Assembly (NCBI GenBank): GCA_023374025.1
Contig: SIJG01000003.1
Location: 496,001 to 560,000, forward strand
DNA length: 64,000 nucleotides
Origin: Heterodera schachtii
Lineage: Eukaryota > Nematoda > Chromadorea > Rhabditida > Heteroderidae
Reading direction: 5' to 3'
Shown: positions 22,202 through 32,385 of the stretch, piece after piece
Layout: each line of letters starts with the position of its first letter
Position numbering within the stretch: the stretch's first letter is position 1
Program-made: the position numbers and the translations under genes
The notes under the pieces: model-generated
Database searches by the model: none
The model's input: the letters and a program-made list of their open reading frames with translations, nothing else
What the model was told of the DNA's origin: nothing

Positions 22202-22483
22202 ACTAATAAATTCATTAACATTTTATCAGAATCATTAAACAATTAACAAAACTTATAAAAATTTTTACGAAAAACAATGAACATTTATAAAATTGAATGA
22301 ATCACAAATAAAAAAAGCCGGGATTGAACAATTCTAAGGGAATTTTACATGGTCGATTCTTCCATATTTTCATATTCCTTTACTTCCTTGCGTATCCATC
22401 GACCTGGAGACCAAAAACCGTCATTAGCTCACGAATTTCTTCATCATTGTTGTATGTTGCATCCGTTAAAATTCGCATGAAGA
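22201..22483 (+). repeat. Inverted repeat, left arm
   Basis: About 280 bp, nearly identical in inverse orientation to 23525-23804. It contains the last coding part of the unidentified minus-strand gene plus A/T-rich 3' flank. The arms start at CTTCATGCGAATTTTA. No transposon terminus or TSD seen, so it may be a local inverted duplication. Confidence 0.85.
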
Positions 22484-23160
22484 CTAAGGCCTGCAGCACG
22501 TAGCATTTTGCACGAAATTCCGAACTGACTCGTTGCGTCTTACAACGGCTGCCGTGAATATGTATGGTCGGGTTCAACGGATTGAAAATGATGCCCCCGC
22601 TAAAACGCAAATAAATCAGAGAAAATTATAAAATAGATTATTAAAACAAACATTGAAAGCTTACGAGTGGCAAGAAAACACCCTAACGAACACCAAACAC
22701 GTTGACGCCATCAAGCAATGATTGTCACGCGTGCAGGATTACAGAGTGTTCACCGATTTTTTTCAAGCACAAGTCGGAACTTAATTAAAATTTTTGACTT
22801 CTTTTTTAAATAAATTTTCTCCATGCGATGTCGAATGCGTAAATGGTTTCGCGTTCTTAAAATAATGTGGATTTTACGCTGATCAATTTCAAAAATCGAA
22901 AATTATAAGCTTACCATATGGAAATGTCGAGCAGTCCAGCCATCGCGAAGTTGCTGGTATTTTTGCAATGCAGGGAGCCACGGCGTCTCGAGTCCAGTCC
23001 CCAGGAACCGCACGATGACAAACTCGAACTTCTCTGAGCAGACGGCGCATTGGTGGACGAATTGACGGGCGCTTGATATGGCTGAAGAAGTTCTCGGTCG
23101 TCCCACCGTACAAGAGTCGATACATTTCCTTGTCCTGTTGATGGTGGTTTGCTAAAATTG
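22380..23160 (-). CDS. Unidentified gene, two visible exons
   Basis: The last exon (22599-22380) starts after a good acceptor (GCGTTTTAG) and is clearly coding: GGIIFNPLNPTIHIHGSRC, SSEFRAKCYVLQALVFMRIL, NDEEIRELMTVFGLQVDG, then TAA. An upstream exon lies at about 23155-22915 and ends CATATG before a GTAAGC donor; its frame is uncertain between two options (one has CAVCSEKFEFVIVRFLGTG and PWLPALQKYQQL). About 300 bp between them is A/T-rich intron. I do not recognise the family. The 3' exon is partly duplicated in inverse orientation at 23530-23628. Confidence 0.5.
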
Positions 23161-23524
23161 AAAAAAAATAAAAACTATGTTTAATTCCAAATTTTCCACC
23201 TTTTTGGTGCCATTATATTTTTGCTGTTATTTTTGTTGCTTTCACAATTGGTGGAAATAATGCAAATGTCACTTTGTTGATCAATCAAAATGCCCGATCC
23301 TCTTCCCCGTCCATCAGAAATTAGAATTTTCCCTCGGATGTCACTTTGCTGACCAATCAAACCATCAAAAATTTCCCCCCTCTCACTCGGCTGTCACTTT
23401 TTAAATCAAACAAATTTTCCCCTCATCAAAAAATTACATGTAAATTTGACACACCCTTCATAGGTTTAGGTTTGGCGGAAAAGTCCTGACTCAAACAGAA
23501 AAAACCACTTTATATACGTTGAAA

Positions 23525-23804
23525 ACTTCATGCGAATTTTAGCGGATGCAACATACAACAATGATGAAGAAATTCGTGAGCTAATGACGGTTTTTGGTCT
23601 CCAGGTCGATGGATACGCAAGGAAGTAAAGGAATATGAAAATATGGAAGAATCGACCATGTAAAATTCCCTTAGAATTGTTCAAACCCGGCTTTTTTTAT
23701 TTGTGATTCATTCAATTTTATAAATGTTCATTGTTTTTCGTAAAAATTTTTATAATTTTTGTTAATTGTTTAATGATTCTGATAAAATGTTAATGAATTT
23801 AGTA
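23525..23804 (-). repeat. Inverted repeat, right arm
   Basis: Inverse copy of 22201-22483 with few differences (for example GCGG for ACGG in the coding part, and TTTTTT added in the poly-A-like stretch). Confidence 0.85.
23530..23628 (+). pseudogene. Inverted copy of the last 32 codons of the unidentified gene
   Basis: Open from ATG to TAA with the same peptide end as the exon at 22380-22599 (EEIRELMTVFGLQVDGYARK), on the opposite strand. It lacks the upstream part of that exon and is presumably not expressed alone. Confidence 0.7.
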
Positions 23805-23854
23805 TTTTGAAGCCTTAGGAATGTAATTTTTCGACTTTTCGCTAATTTTTGTTG

Positions 23855-23965
23855 GCGGGATTTCGACTCATTTTGGCTTAGGCGGGATTTTGACACGGCG
23901 GGATTTGACGCAGCATGATTTCGACGCGGCGGGATTTCGACGCAGCGGGATTTTGACGGGCAGAA
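23855..23965. repeat. Short tandem repeat, unit about 16-17 bp
   Basis: Six to seven degenerate copies of GCGGGATTTCGACGCA. The style resembles the subterminal repeats of the foldback elements nearby. Confidence 0.75.
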
Positions 23966-24023
23966 CGGTCGAAATCACATAGCACCAGTAAACTCCATGA
24001 TTGCCTTCAATGCTTAAATTCTC

Positions 24024-24031
24024 TATAAATA
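24024..24031 (+). promoter_or_regulatory. TATA box candidate
   Basis: TATAAATA about 100 bp upstream of the ATG of the heptad-repeat gene, followed about 25-30 bp later by a possible start region (ATATTCATTCTC). Confidence 0.4.
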
Positions 24032-24124
24032 GGTTGAAAACTCTTAAGAATATTCATTCTCTTAATTTTTTTTTAAATTAAATATTTGCTATTTCCTAAT
24101 ATTCGTTTTTGTTTAATTTTAGAA

Positions 24125-24520
24125 ATGAACCAAGAAAAATCAGTTTACTGTGACCCGAAGCAAGAGAAGTCCTCGTCGGCGGGAAAGACGCCAGACCCAC
24201 TGGCTGGGACGAAAGATCCGAATGGCGCTCCGATTGGACCTAGCGGAACTGCTCCGATTGGACCTGGACCTGCTCCGACTGGACCTGGCGGAACTGCTTC
24301 GATTGGACCTGGCGGACCTGCTCCGATTGGACCTGGACCTGCGCCGATTGGACCTGGACCTGCGCCGATTGGACCTGGACCTGCGCCGATTGGACCTGGA
24401 CCTGCGCCGATTGGACCTGGACCTGCGCCGATTGGACCTGGACCTGCTCCGGCTGGACCTGCTCACGCATTTGACCCGACTTTGTCGCTCTACGGGACCG
24501 AGCGCGTTCGCCGCAGTTAG
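24125..24520 (+). CDS. Gly/Pro/Ala heptad-repeat protein (131 aa)
   Basis: Starts at the ATG right after a TTTAATTTTAG acceptor-like site, so the ATG may lie on a trans-spliced or second exon. A Lys/Ser/Asp-rich head (MNQEKSVYCDPKQEKSSSAG) is followed by imperfect and then near-perfect repeats of the heptad IGPGPAP, encoded by a 21-bp DNA repeat, and a short tail (FDPTLSLYGTERVRRS). No signal peptide or membrane segment seen. The repeat DNA is open in other frames too, so coding is not certain. The head and tail, conserved in a second damaged copy at 25.76-26.06 and 27.43 kb, favour a real gene. Function unknown. Confidence 0.5.
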   Translation: MNQEKSVYCDPKQEKSSSAGKTPDPLAGTKDPNGAPIGPSGTAPIGPGPAPTGPGGTASIGPGGPAPIGPGPAPIGPGPAPIGPGPAPIGPGPAPIGPGPAPIGPGPAPAGPAHAFDPTLSLYGTERVRRS

Positions 24521-24575
24521 AAATTTGACCCGACTTTGTCGCTGTATGGGACCCAGCGCTGTCGCCGCAGTTAGA
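24468..24575 (+). repeat. 54-bp tandem duplication of the gene's 3' end
   Basis: The tail coding FDPTLSLYGT and the TAG stop occurs twice in tandem (24468-24521 and 24522-24575). A third copy lies at 27431. Confidence 0.8.
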
Positions 24576-24840
24576 ACATAATGTTAATTCTGTTGTATTC
24601 CATCTGTTGAAGTGTTAAATCTGTTGTATTCCATTTGTTGAGATAAAGCAAATCAATCGGATTTGTCCAAATGTACATTTCGTTTTGTCGGTGTTTTTTC
24701 TCTCCCCCCCCCCCCTCCTCCCCGTATTTCATTCGGCGTTTCCGCTGCCAATTTGTCACTTCGGCGTCTCGCCTTCCCCTCATTCCTTTCCCACCCATCC
24801 AAATGAGACGACTTCGTCCTCCCCCGTCCCAAACTCGTCC
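24522..24840 (+). repeat. 3' repeat of the heptad gene, copy 1
   Basis: From the second FDPTLSLYGT tail through a (TTGTATTCCAT) doublet, a poly-C run and a CT-rich stretch. About 97% identical by eye to 27431-27745. It contains an AATAAA-bearing 3' flank (24877) and is probably untranslated. Confidence 0.85.
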
Positions 24841-24894
24841 TCCAATTTTTTCCCTATCATGAACCATTGTCACAGCAAATAAATGCATTCTAAT

Positions 24895-25072
24895 TTGGGA
24901 TGGGAACCAAAAGATACAGCGAATTTCAAGTGTTTCGCAATTTTAAAATGAAATTTCAGGCAACAAATTTTGCGTTTTGGTGGCTGTAGGGCAAAAGGTT
25001 ACGCCGCTAGTCTATCGGCTCGACCACGGGAAACCAGCGCCACAACTCATTGGCAAGATCAAACCGGCAAAC
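24895..25072 (+). pseudogene. eIF3b gene fragment (duplicated, inverted)
   Basis: Matches the reverse complement of 28815-28995, including the intron end (TTTCAG) and coding for [20 protein letters not shown]. It stops at GACTGAA and is joined directly to CT-rich sequence like that at 24727, then to Furry sequence. Not functional. Confidence 0.9.
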
Positions 25073-25099
25073 GGACTGAATTTCCTTCGGCGTTTCTGC

Positions 25100-25645
25100 T
25101 GACAATTTCCGTCCGTTCTATCATTTCCTCCCTTTCCTTCGCTGATAATATCAATCCAACCTTTGTTTTGCATTGTGTTGAGGGACTTGGCATTGCTTTG
25201 CTGTGCCAAACTCGTCTTTCAACCAAAAAGGCGGTCATCCAGTTGCTTATCATTGACATTTTGGATTCCGCGAGTCCGTACGTTCTTGACAAATACGTCG
25301 TCCATCTTCAGGCACTGGAAAAGGTTTTAGCAGCTAATATTAATAAATTTATCGTAGTAATTCTGAATTTTTTTTTTTTAGAAAAAATGGCCAAAAGATT
25401 TCGCGTCGGTTTGTGAGCGCATTTCGATGTTGGAGACAGACGCGAATTTAGTGAATGTGGCCAATGGCAATGAGTGAGTTGAAAACTCAAACTCATTTTA
25501 AAACATGATTTATTTGTTCATTCCCAATTGTTTGGGTATATGCAATGGGATCCATGGGCCTGCGCTTTGTCGGGTTATTGCGAGAAGAAATTTTTGCCCA
25601 CTCAATGCTCAACAGCTTCCACGGTCAGTTCCTTTAATTGTAACA
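25100..25645 (+). pseudogene. Furry gene fragment 1 (duplicated)
   Basis: Near-identical to 41362-41985. Coding HCVEGLGIALLCQTRLSTKK is followed by a deletion of about 108 bp that removes an exon end, an intron and the next exon start (TTGCTTA joined to TCATTGACATT). It then follows the parent through LDSASPYVLDKYVVHLQALE and the next exons. The deletion is not a precise intron loss. Confidence 0.9.
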
Positions 25646-25675
25646 AAACATTCAAAGTCTCTTTGCTGTCCATTT

Positions 25676-25735
25676 TCACATTTTTTTGGGGATTTGCAAC
25701 TTGGACCCGACTTTTGGCGATTCGACAATTTGATA
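25676..25735 (+). repeat. Scrap of foldback-element terminus
   Basis: GGGGATTTGCAACTTGG and GACCCGACTTTTGG match the left end of the foldback at 19856. It lies between the Furry fragment and the heptad-gene fragment. Confidence 0.7.
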
Positions 25736-25759
25736 ATTTACTATCCAAAATTGTTTAAA

Positions 25760-26056
25760 TATTATTTGCTATTTCCAAATATTCGTCTTTGTAACAAAAA
25801 TCCGTTTACTGTGACCCAAATCAAGAGAAGTCCTCGTCGTCGGGAAAGACGCCAGACCCACTGGCTGGGACAAAAGATCCGAATGGCGCTCCGATTGGAC
25901 CTGGCGGAACTGCTCCGATTGGACCTGGACCTGCTCCGACTGGACCTGGCGGAACTGCTCCGACTGGATCTGGACCTGCTCCGATTGGACCTGGCGGAAC
26001 TGCTCCGACTGGATCTGGACCTGCTCCGATTGGACCTGGACCTGCTCCGACATTTT
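25760..26056 (+). pseudogene. Second copy of the heptad-repeat gene, 5' part
   Basis: Aligns with 24085-24470: same head (SVYCDP, QEKSSSSGKTPDPLAG) and GPGPAPT/GPGGTAP repeats, but the acceptor and ATG region is deleted (GTAACAAAAATCC). The 3' end is replaced at 26056 by Furry sequence. Its missing 3' repeat lies 1.37 kb further on at 27431. Confidence 0.75.
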
Positions 26057-27430
26057 AATTCTATTATCAGTTGAACAACGCGAAAAACTGTTACCACCGG
26101 ACATAAAACGTTCGCTGTTCTTTTTGTTTTTGTCGTGGTGCGGCAGAACCATTGGTACAATCGACAAAAGGTTCGGTTCTCCTGCTGATTAGGGTCATTT
26201 TAATTTGCGGTTCAGAAAGGGCGTCGATGTTGGCATTTCTGTTGAACACCATGCAATTCGAGCGATGTGCGCACTCGCCACCCTTGGCCCAATGTTCGAA
26301 TGTCCGGGCAGAATTTGTGAAGAAGAAGCAATGTTTCGTTGGTTGGAAACACTTCTCTCGTCAACGAATTCAATTGTCAGAAACAATTAACAAATTGTCA
26401 TTTATACCATTTTTATAAATCATTTTTCACAGGTCGATGAAATTTGTGAGCAGATCCTTTGCCATATTCTCCATTTGAATGAACATAATCCGCGGGTCGG
26501 TTTTTTCTGCCGTTTTGGTCAATAAGCTATTGACTTTTTAGCTTTTGGAGCTTGTTGTTCAAATGTGTTACACCAAAAATGAATTGGTCGGCATCCGTTG
26601 TTTCAATGCGATTTCAATGCTTTTCTCACAACGGTTTCTTTCGTCCATGCCACAGTCCAATTTTGAATGGTTTTGTCTTATTTTAGGGAATTTCCCTGCG
26701 AGTACATCTCTCTTCTGTGCCTTTGCCAATCCTTCGCTTCGTCCATTGAATTGGCCTCCGTCCGTCAAACGGCCTTTTTGCTGGTCCAATTGTTGCGTCA
26801 CCAATTCCTTAACAACACTTTCTCTCCCACAACTCTCACGCCGATAATGGAAATAAGCAGCAGTTTTGCAACAAATGGACAGTCAGAAATGTAAGAGGAG
26901 TCATTGCAGAAAAGTTTATATTTTGTACTAATTTTAGCACTTTCCCGACTAATCAGTTGGGCATCAGCAAGAGTTTGTCCTCCCAATACCCTCAGCTGAC
27001 TATGCCCATCTTTTCAGGCAATTTTCGGTCATCAATTACTTGTCACATTGAATGGTTCCATTTTCAGAAATTTGCTGTCGCCTCGAATCCGCCCGACCCA
27101 ATCGGCAATTGTCGTTGCTCGCCATTTTGCCCGAATGGCTGCGGAATGTGCACTTTGTGGACCCCAACTGTGACCTTGTTGCGCTCTCTGTTTTGGAAAC
27201 GGATGATGAAGCTGAAAAAAGCGGTAGTAGCGGAGAAGAAGAACAAAGTGTCGCACTGAACGGATGGGGATCGGAAGAGAGCACTCAGCTGATCCTCAAC
27301 AATTTGCTTTATCTAACTGCAAAATTGGCCAGCGAATGCAACAGCGAAGTGGAGAGCATTTGGCACTGTGTGGCCCGAGTTGGCCATCCAATTTGGGCAT
27401 CATTGTCCATTATTTGTTTGTTACATTCTC
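26057..27430 (+). pseudogene. Furry gene fragment 2 (duplicated)
   Basis: Near-identical to 43176-44531 across several exons and introns (LLPPDIKRSLFFLF, RAMCALATLGPMFECPGR, EYISLLCLCQSFASSIELA, LPEWLRNVHFVDPNCDL). It carries lesions the parent lacks, for example a TAG in CTGATTAGGGTC at about 26187 where the parent reads GATGAAGGC. Ends at GTTACATT, fused to the heptad-gene 3' repeat. Confidence 0.92.
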
Positions 27431-27745
27431 TTTGACCCGACTTTGTCGCTGTATGGGACCCAGCGCTGTCGCCGCAGTTAGAACATAATGTTAATTCTGT
27501 TGTATTCCATCTGTTGAAGTGTTAAATCTGTTGTATTCCATTTGTTGAGATAAAGCAAATCAATCGGATTTGTCCAAATGTACATTTCGTTTTGTCGGTG
27601 TTTTTTCTCTCTCCCCCCCCCCCCCCCTCCTCCCCGTATTTCATTCGGCGTTTCCGCTGCCAATTTGTCATTTCGGCGTCTCGCCCTTCCCCTCATCCCT
27701 TTCCCACCCATCCAAATGAGACGACTTCCGTCCTCACGCGTCCTG
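27431..27745 (+). repeat. 3' repeat of the heptad gene, copy 2
   Basis: Direct repeat of 24522-24840, starting at TTTGACCCGACTTTGTCGC. With 25760-26056 it would make one heptad gene interrupted by Furry fragment 2. Confidence 0.85.
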
Positions 27746-28013
27746 GGGGTGGGGGAGTGGCGGTTTGTAAAAATGTCAAAAACGCAAATAGGTGACGAAG
27801 ATGGTCATTAATAACGAAAAGGAGAGCAACGGAGGAAGCGCAATTACAGAGCAAATTCGACCAATAAATTTGAAAAAACAAAGCTTCTGGTTCTTTCTCA
27901 ACTCTCCTTCGGTCCGTGTTCATGTGCTTTATAATAAACTCAAGTGCATATCATATTTAACAATGAATTAACAGAAAACATAATTTAAAGTGCATGAAAA
28001 ACACCTCTCTCCT
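27746..28013. other. Intergenic / 3' flank of eIF3b
   Basis: No gene recognised. A/T-rich towards 28000 with possible polyadenylation signals on the minus strand (about 27945-28010). Confidence 0.4.
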
Positions 28014-30777
28014 CTATTTGCTCTCGTCTCTGATTTTCTCCTTTTCCGTGTTTAGTGCCACTGTTATTGTTTCTTCGACGAGGTCTTTCTCGCCAATTTC
28101 CTGGTCAATGCCACCTAAACAATCGTTTTAATTGCTTTTCATTTTATTTTGAATTTAAATGAATTGCCTCTGAGCTCAGTCCGTTTTCCCCGTTCTTCTT
28201 CGTATGTTTTGGCAGCAGCGGCGCGAATGTTCGAGAAAAGTTCCAATGCCTTTTTGCGCTGTTCGATTATTTCCTAAAAAGGGAATTCATCGCCATCAAT
28301 CGCTCCTCAATGTTTTTTTATTTTTTTGTGTTTACCTTCGAAACTTTGAGCATTTCCCTTTTGTCCTCCTCCTCAAACTTCGCTGACAATTGCTTCAACG
28401 ATTTGCGAGTCTCCCGCACTTTTTGCTCAGACAATGAAACGGGTGGCCGCGGACGCCATTTGAATCGCAGCAGGGCGTCCACTGCCTTACGTCGCAGCTC
28501 GCGTCCCTGGAAAGAGTGAACGCGATAGCCCGTCTCATAGCGACTCTTTCCCGCGAAAGTGCACGTGGCAAAGTATCGGCCGGTTGGGTCCCAGGAACCC
28601 TGAAAAAGGGAAACAAATTTGAAGAATATTCAAAAGATCCCTTGCTTTTCTTGACATTGGCCCACCTGACTGAGTGAGGTATGCTCAATCGTTTTAGCTT
28701 TGTTCGCCTCTGCGCCCGTCGCGTCGATGAAGCTCACAATTCCGCTAGACGTGTTCACTCCCATCACCACCACCCAACCGCCCTGCGGGGCCCACATCGC
28801 CGTGTTCAGTCCGTTGGCCGGTTCGATCTTGCCAATGAGTTGTGGCGCTGGTTTCCCGTGGTCGAGCCGATAGATTAGCGGCGTAACCTTTTGCCCTACA
28901 GCCACCAAAACGCAAAATTTGTTGCCTGAAATTTCATTTTAAAATTGCGTAGCACTTGAAATTCGCTGTACCTTTTGGTTCCCATGCCAAATTGACGAAG
29001 GGTTCGGGCAATTGGATGGACTGAACCGCATATTCCTTGTCTGTGCAGTCGAATATTTCCAAGTACGAATTATTACCCTGATAACAAATGCTTAGATTAA
29101 TTAAACAGTTTTAAATTTACTCACCGTATATTTCACCTCCCCCTCTTTGTTCTTCACCATTTTTTGGTAACGTTCAGTGTGCGCTGCCAAATAAGAGCCC
29201 GACTTTTGCCAGTAAAGGTTGGACTGTGAGACGGAGAAAATGCGCGACGCGCGGATTTTCACCCGCGTTTCAACGTCAAGCAAACCAATCTCTGCGGGAG
29301 CATTTGCACTCGGCTGAAATCAAACGTTAAAAGAGCGTAGAAACTAATACTCCATATTTATTTGCCTAATATTTGCCCTTTCACCGACCCTTTCTTCGCA
29401 GTAATAAGCCAAGAAATTCTTTGTTGGGTTAAATTCGCAAGAGATGAGGCCATCCAATTCAATCGCTTTGTTTTCACAAAGCATGAAGTCGTCCGTGCTA
29501 AAGATGTTCACGCAATTGCCACGGAGACGGCAAAATGCAAAGAATTTCTCGTCGTGTGACCATTTCAGAAAGGGCCAATCGTGGAGACGGCCAGCGGAGC
29601 GCAGAGAGGGCGAAAAGGCCTTCTTCAGTTCGCCAGTGAACACCTCGAAAATGCGTAAGCAATTCTCATTGTCACGAGTGCTGTTCTGATCGCAAGCGTA
29701 AGTAACAAGAAATCTGAAGTAAAAAATAAATAAAATGATGAAATTAACCGAAGAAATCGAAATAAGGCAAAAAAAAAGAAAGAAACACTAATTACTCACT
29801 TCTCATTTGGCGAAAAATCAAGGTAATTGACGCCCTCGTGGGAAAAGCGTTGAAATCTGTCGAATTTTTCGCCGCCCCAAATTACGGCTCCGAGTCGCTG
29901 ATTCCGCTTGTCATTGTTCATCGTGGCCAAATAAGTCCCATGGGGAGACCATTTGAAAAGGTCATTGGACCAATTCTGAACACAATTGGCTATCGAAATT
30001 TTGAAAATCAGAATTACTTCTCGAGAAGCATTATCCACGGGCGTTGGCTCGCCATTTCTGACGTTCCAAAACACATCCAAACGGAGAGTGCCACCCTGGC
30101 CCGATTCATAGAGGAGACCGAACTGGTCCAAACACTTGGGGTTTTGCAGCCAAGACCATGGGTCACCCTTAACAAATTAGCCTTAATATTCTGTAGGGCA
30201 ATAAATATCGTCGGCCAATTACCAAATCGACATAAGGCTGTCTCTCCGGTTTCTTCCAGTCCTTTTCCGGCTCCTTCATGCTTCGAATAGAGGTGAATGG
30301 ATACGCTGAGAATGTGTGGTTTTTGTCAAGGCGATGTCCATCGCAAATGGCCAAAACTGCGTTGGCCGCCTCCTTTGTTTGGTACTCCAAAAAGCAAAAC
30401 CCCTAAAAATGGTTTCTTTTTTTTGGTCACCAACTTTCTTTCCCCACTTTTGTATTTCCTTCACCGTCCAACGGATAATTGTCGTTATATTTGTAAGTGT
30501 TTTGAATGGAGAAGACACCGGCGAGAACATTGCGCAGTTTTGGCAAACGATCCGAGGAAATGATGGGGATATTGAACACCATAATACAGCACTCTTCGTA
30601 TTGCGATTCCCTTGGCTCTTCGTAAAGCAAATCTCTGACCAATTCTAAACAGCAATTTCTTTTAACAAAATGCTGGTAATTCACGCGTAACAGACCATCA
30701 TCCTCAACATCGTCTACAAAATCCTCTGGGTCGGAAAAGCGATGATTATCTGTATCATTTAAATCAGCCGCTGTCAT
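28014..30777 (-). CDS. eif-3.B: Eukaryotic translation initiation factor 3 subunit B
   Basis: Scaffold subunit of eIF3, acting on the 40S subunit in translation initiation. Minus strand from ATG 30777 to TAG 28014, at least nine exons. Order: acidic N-terminus ([13 protein letters not shown]); RRM ([19 protein letters not shown], then [13 protein letters not shown]); WD40-like propeller blades ([82 protein letters not shown]); and the family C-terminus ([21 protein letters not shown]). First exon 30777-30448. Introns are short, including one of 42 nt that is a multiple of three. The last intron (28115-28167) is GC-AG. Upstream, TTTTTTCACAG 40-50 nt before the ATG may be a trans-splice acceptor. 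One segment is duplicated at 24.9 kb. Confidence 0.93.
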
Positions 30778-31001
30778 TTCGAAAAAAAAATTCGGCAATC
30801 GTTTTTTGTGGTTTCTGTGAAAAAAAAAATTTAAATTTTTTTAGAAGCACATTTTCAAGGTAAGGTGGAAAAAACCTAAAATAACTTTAGTTTCCTATAA
30901 TTTTGTGTTTTCCCAAAAAATTAGTTTCCTCTAACAACTATCTCGTCGTTTCTCTTTTTCTTTGTAATTTCTCACACTATGGCCGCACTATGGGTCAAGC
31001 C
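30778..31001. other. Intergenic, upstream of eIF3b
   Basis: A/T-rich; contains an extra partial copy of the terminal sequence of the neighbouring TIR element (30940-30990: TTTTCTTTGTAATTTCTC and two short CACTATGG words). Confidence 0.5.
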
Positions 31002-32252
31002 CACACTATGGGTCAACTCCATTGTGCAGAGAAAAGCTTAGTACTATCTCGTCATTTTCTTTTTCTTTGTAATTTCTCTCATTTTGGCGTACTATCTCTT
31101 CATTTTATTTATGTAAAAAACAACATTTACTTCGCTCTATAGAACTTTTTTTCCGCCTTACAGATTATCTTTAAATTTTGCATAGCGATAGAGAAACGGA
31201 AAATAAACAAAATTTCAGTGATTTAATTAAAAATTCCGGCCTAGAAAATTACTCAATTGACAATTTTTCTGAAAATTTTCGATTTTTTAGAATTTATGGC
31301 GAATAAAAAATCATTGCTTAAGCTTCAAGGCAAGAAAGGCGCGGAAAAGCTGAGAAAAAGGCGAGAGGAGCGACTAGAGAAGTTGGAGAGGGCGAGACAG
31401 GCAAAATTGGCCAAGAAAAGCGAGTTTTCCAACTGTTTTTCATAAAATTTCCAATTTTTGCAAATTTAAGCCGCTCCCCAGCCTAACCCCGACGCAGAAA
31501 TGCCACAACCATCTGGAGAAGAGCCATCGACATCAGCGGAAACGGCGCAGGACAACGACGGACCACCACCAGCGCATTTGGCGTAAATTTTTGCGCGCTA
31601 TTTCAAAATTTACACTGGAAAATGCCTTTTTTGTATTTTCTATTTTGATCTGCCATAACTCGCTTCATTTCCAATCAAACCGAAAAAATTTAATATCTAA
31701 AAAAAGATTTGAAAAAGAGAATATTTTCAAAGCGAATGCTAAGCATTTTGACATCTCAGAAAAAAGTAGTGGGAGTTTCAAATTTTTATTACGTTATAAC
31801 TCAAGTCCTAAACTGCTGATTTCAACCAAAATGCGAAAACGATTCATTTTTCTATTATTCTAAATATCCAAAGTGATTTTGTAGCCTTTAAACCAAAATT
31901 GTTAGAATATGCGAATTTGATGTTTTTAATGTGTTGGAGACATGAAAATAGTACGCCAAAAAAAGAGAAAAAGAAATGCAAAATTTTAATCACACCGTAA
32001 CTTTTTAGCTAATCCTTTTTTTGCTCCTAAAAACCCTTACATTTTGTTCGTAATTTTTTTCTCGATCGCTATGCAAAATTTGGTGTAGGTTTAACGTATA
32101 GAAAAAAAGTTAGTCGGAGAAAAGTAAATGTTGTTTTTTACATAAATAAAATTAAGAGATAGTACGCCAAAGTGAGAGAAATTACAAAGAAAAAGAAAAT
32201 GACGAGATAGTACTAGGCTTTTCTCTGCATAGTGGAGTTGACCCATAGTGTG
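31002..32252 (+). mobile_element. TIR element carrying a small spliced ORF, superfamily unknown
   Basis: Terminal inverted repeats of about 150-160 bp starting CACACTATGGGTCAACTCC; the right end is its mirror, closing at 32252. No clear TSD. The interior is A/T-rich apart from the ORF at 31296-31586. It fills most of the divergent spacer between eIF3b and 14-3-3; its right end lies 133 bp before the 14-3-3 ATG. No transposase seen, so it is non-autonomous or a gene carrier. Confidence 0.75.
31296..31586 (+). CDS. Small basic/acidic protein inside the TIR element (84 aa)
   Basis: Two exons, 31296-31434 and 31471-31586, with a 36-nt GT-AG intron that keeps the frame open. The N-terminal half is strongly basic and probably helical (SLLKLQGKKGAEKLRKRREE, LEKLERARQAKLAKK). 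The C-terminal half is acidic and Pro/Ser-rich (MPQPSGEEPSTSAETAQDND). An AG acceptor (GATTTTTTAG) lies 5 nt before the ATG, suggesting trans-splicing or an upstream exon. No family recognised. Composition is far more G/C-rich than the A/T-rich surroundings, which supports a real coding or captured segment. Confidence 0.5.
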
Positions 32253-32385
32253 TTGTCCATTTAAACCCCCCTTTTCCCCCATTCCGTGCATTTCTCCCTC
32301 ATTCATTTCATTTAATTGTGACCCGCTCCCTCCCTTCGCTGTTCTCCGAACTTTAATTTCAAAATTCCATTTCAGCTTATCAATA
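32253..32385 (+). promoter_or_regulatory. Short 5' region of 14-3-3 with probable trans-splice acceptor
   Basis: Pyrimidine-rich; TTCCATTTCAG ends 11 nt before the ATG, as expected for a nematode spliced-leader acceptor. Only about 130 bp separate it from the TIR element, so the promoter may lie in transposon sequence. Confidence 0.5.

Noticed and set aside
24140..24470. Arg/Ser-rich protein on the minus strand over the heptad-repeat gene
   Set aside because: Produced by the 21-bp repeat read in another frame; no unique head or tail.
26057..27430. A second functional Furry gene
   Set aside because: Partial copy with in-frame stop and no start, fused to unrelated sequence at both ends.
31591..31863. 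90-codon frame in the TIR element after the small ORF
   Set aside because: A/T-rich, Phe/Lys/Asn-rich product with no start context or similarity I can recognise.
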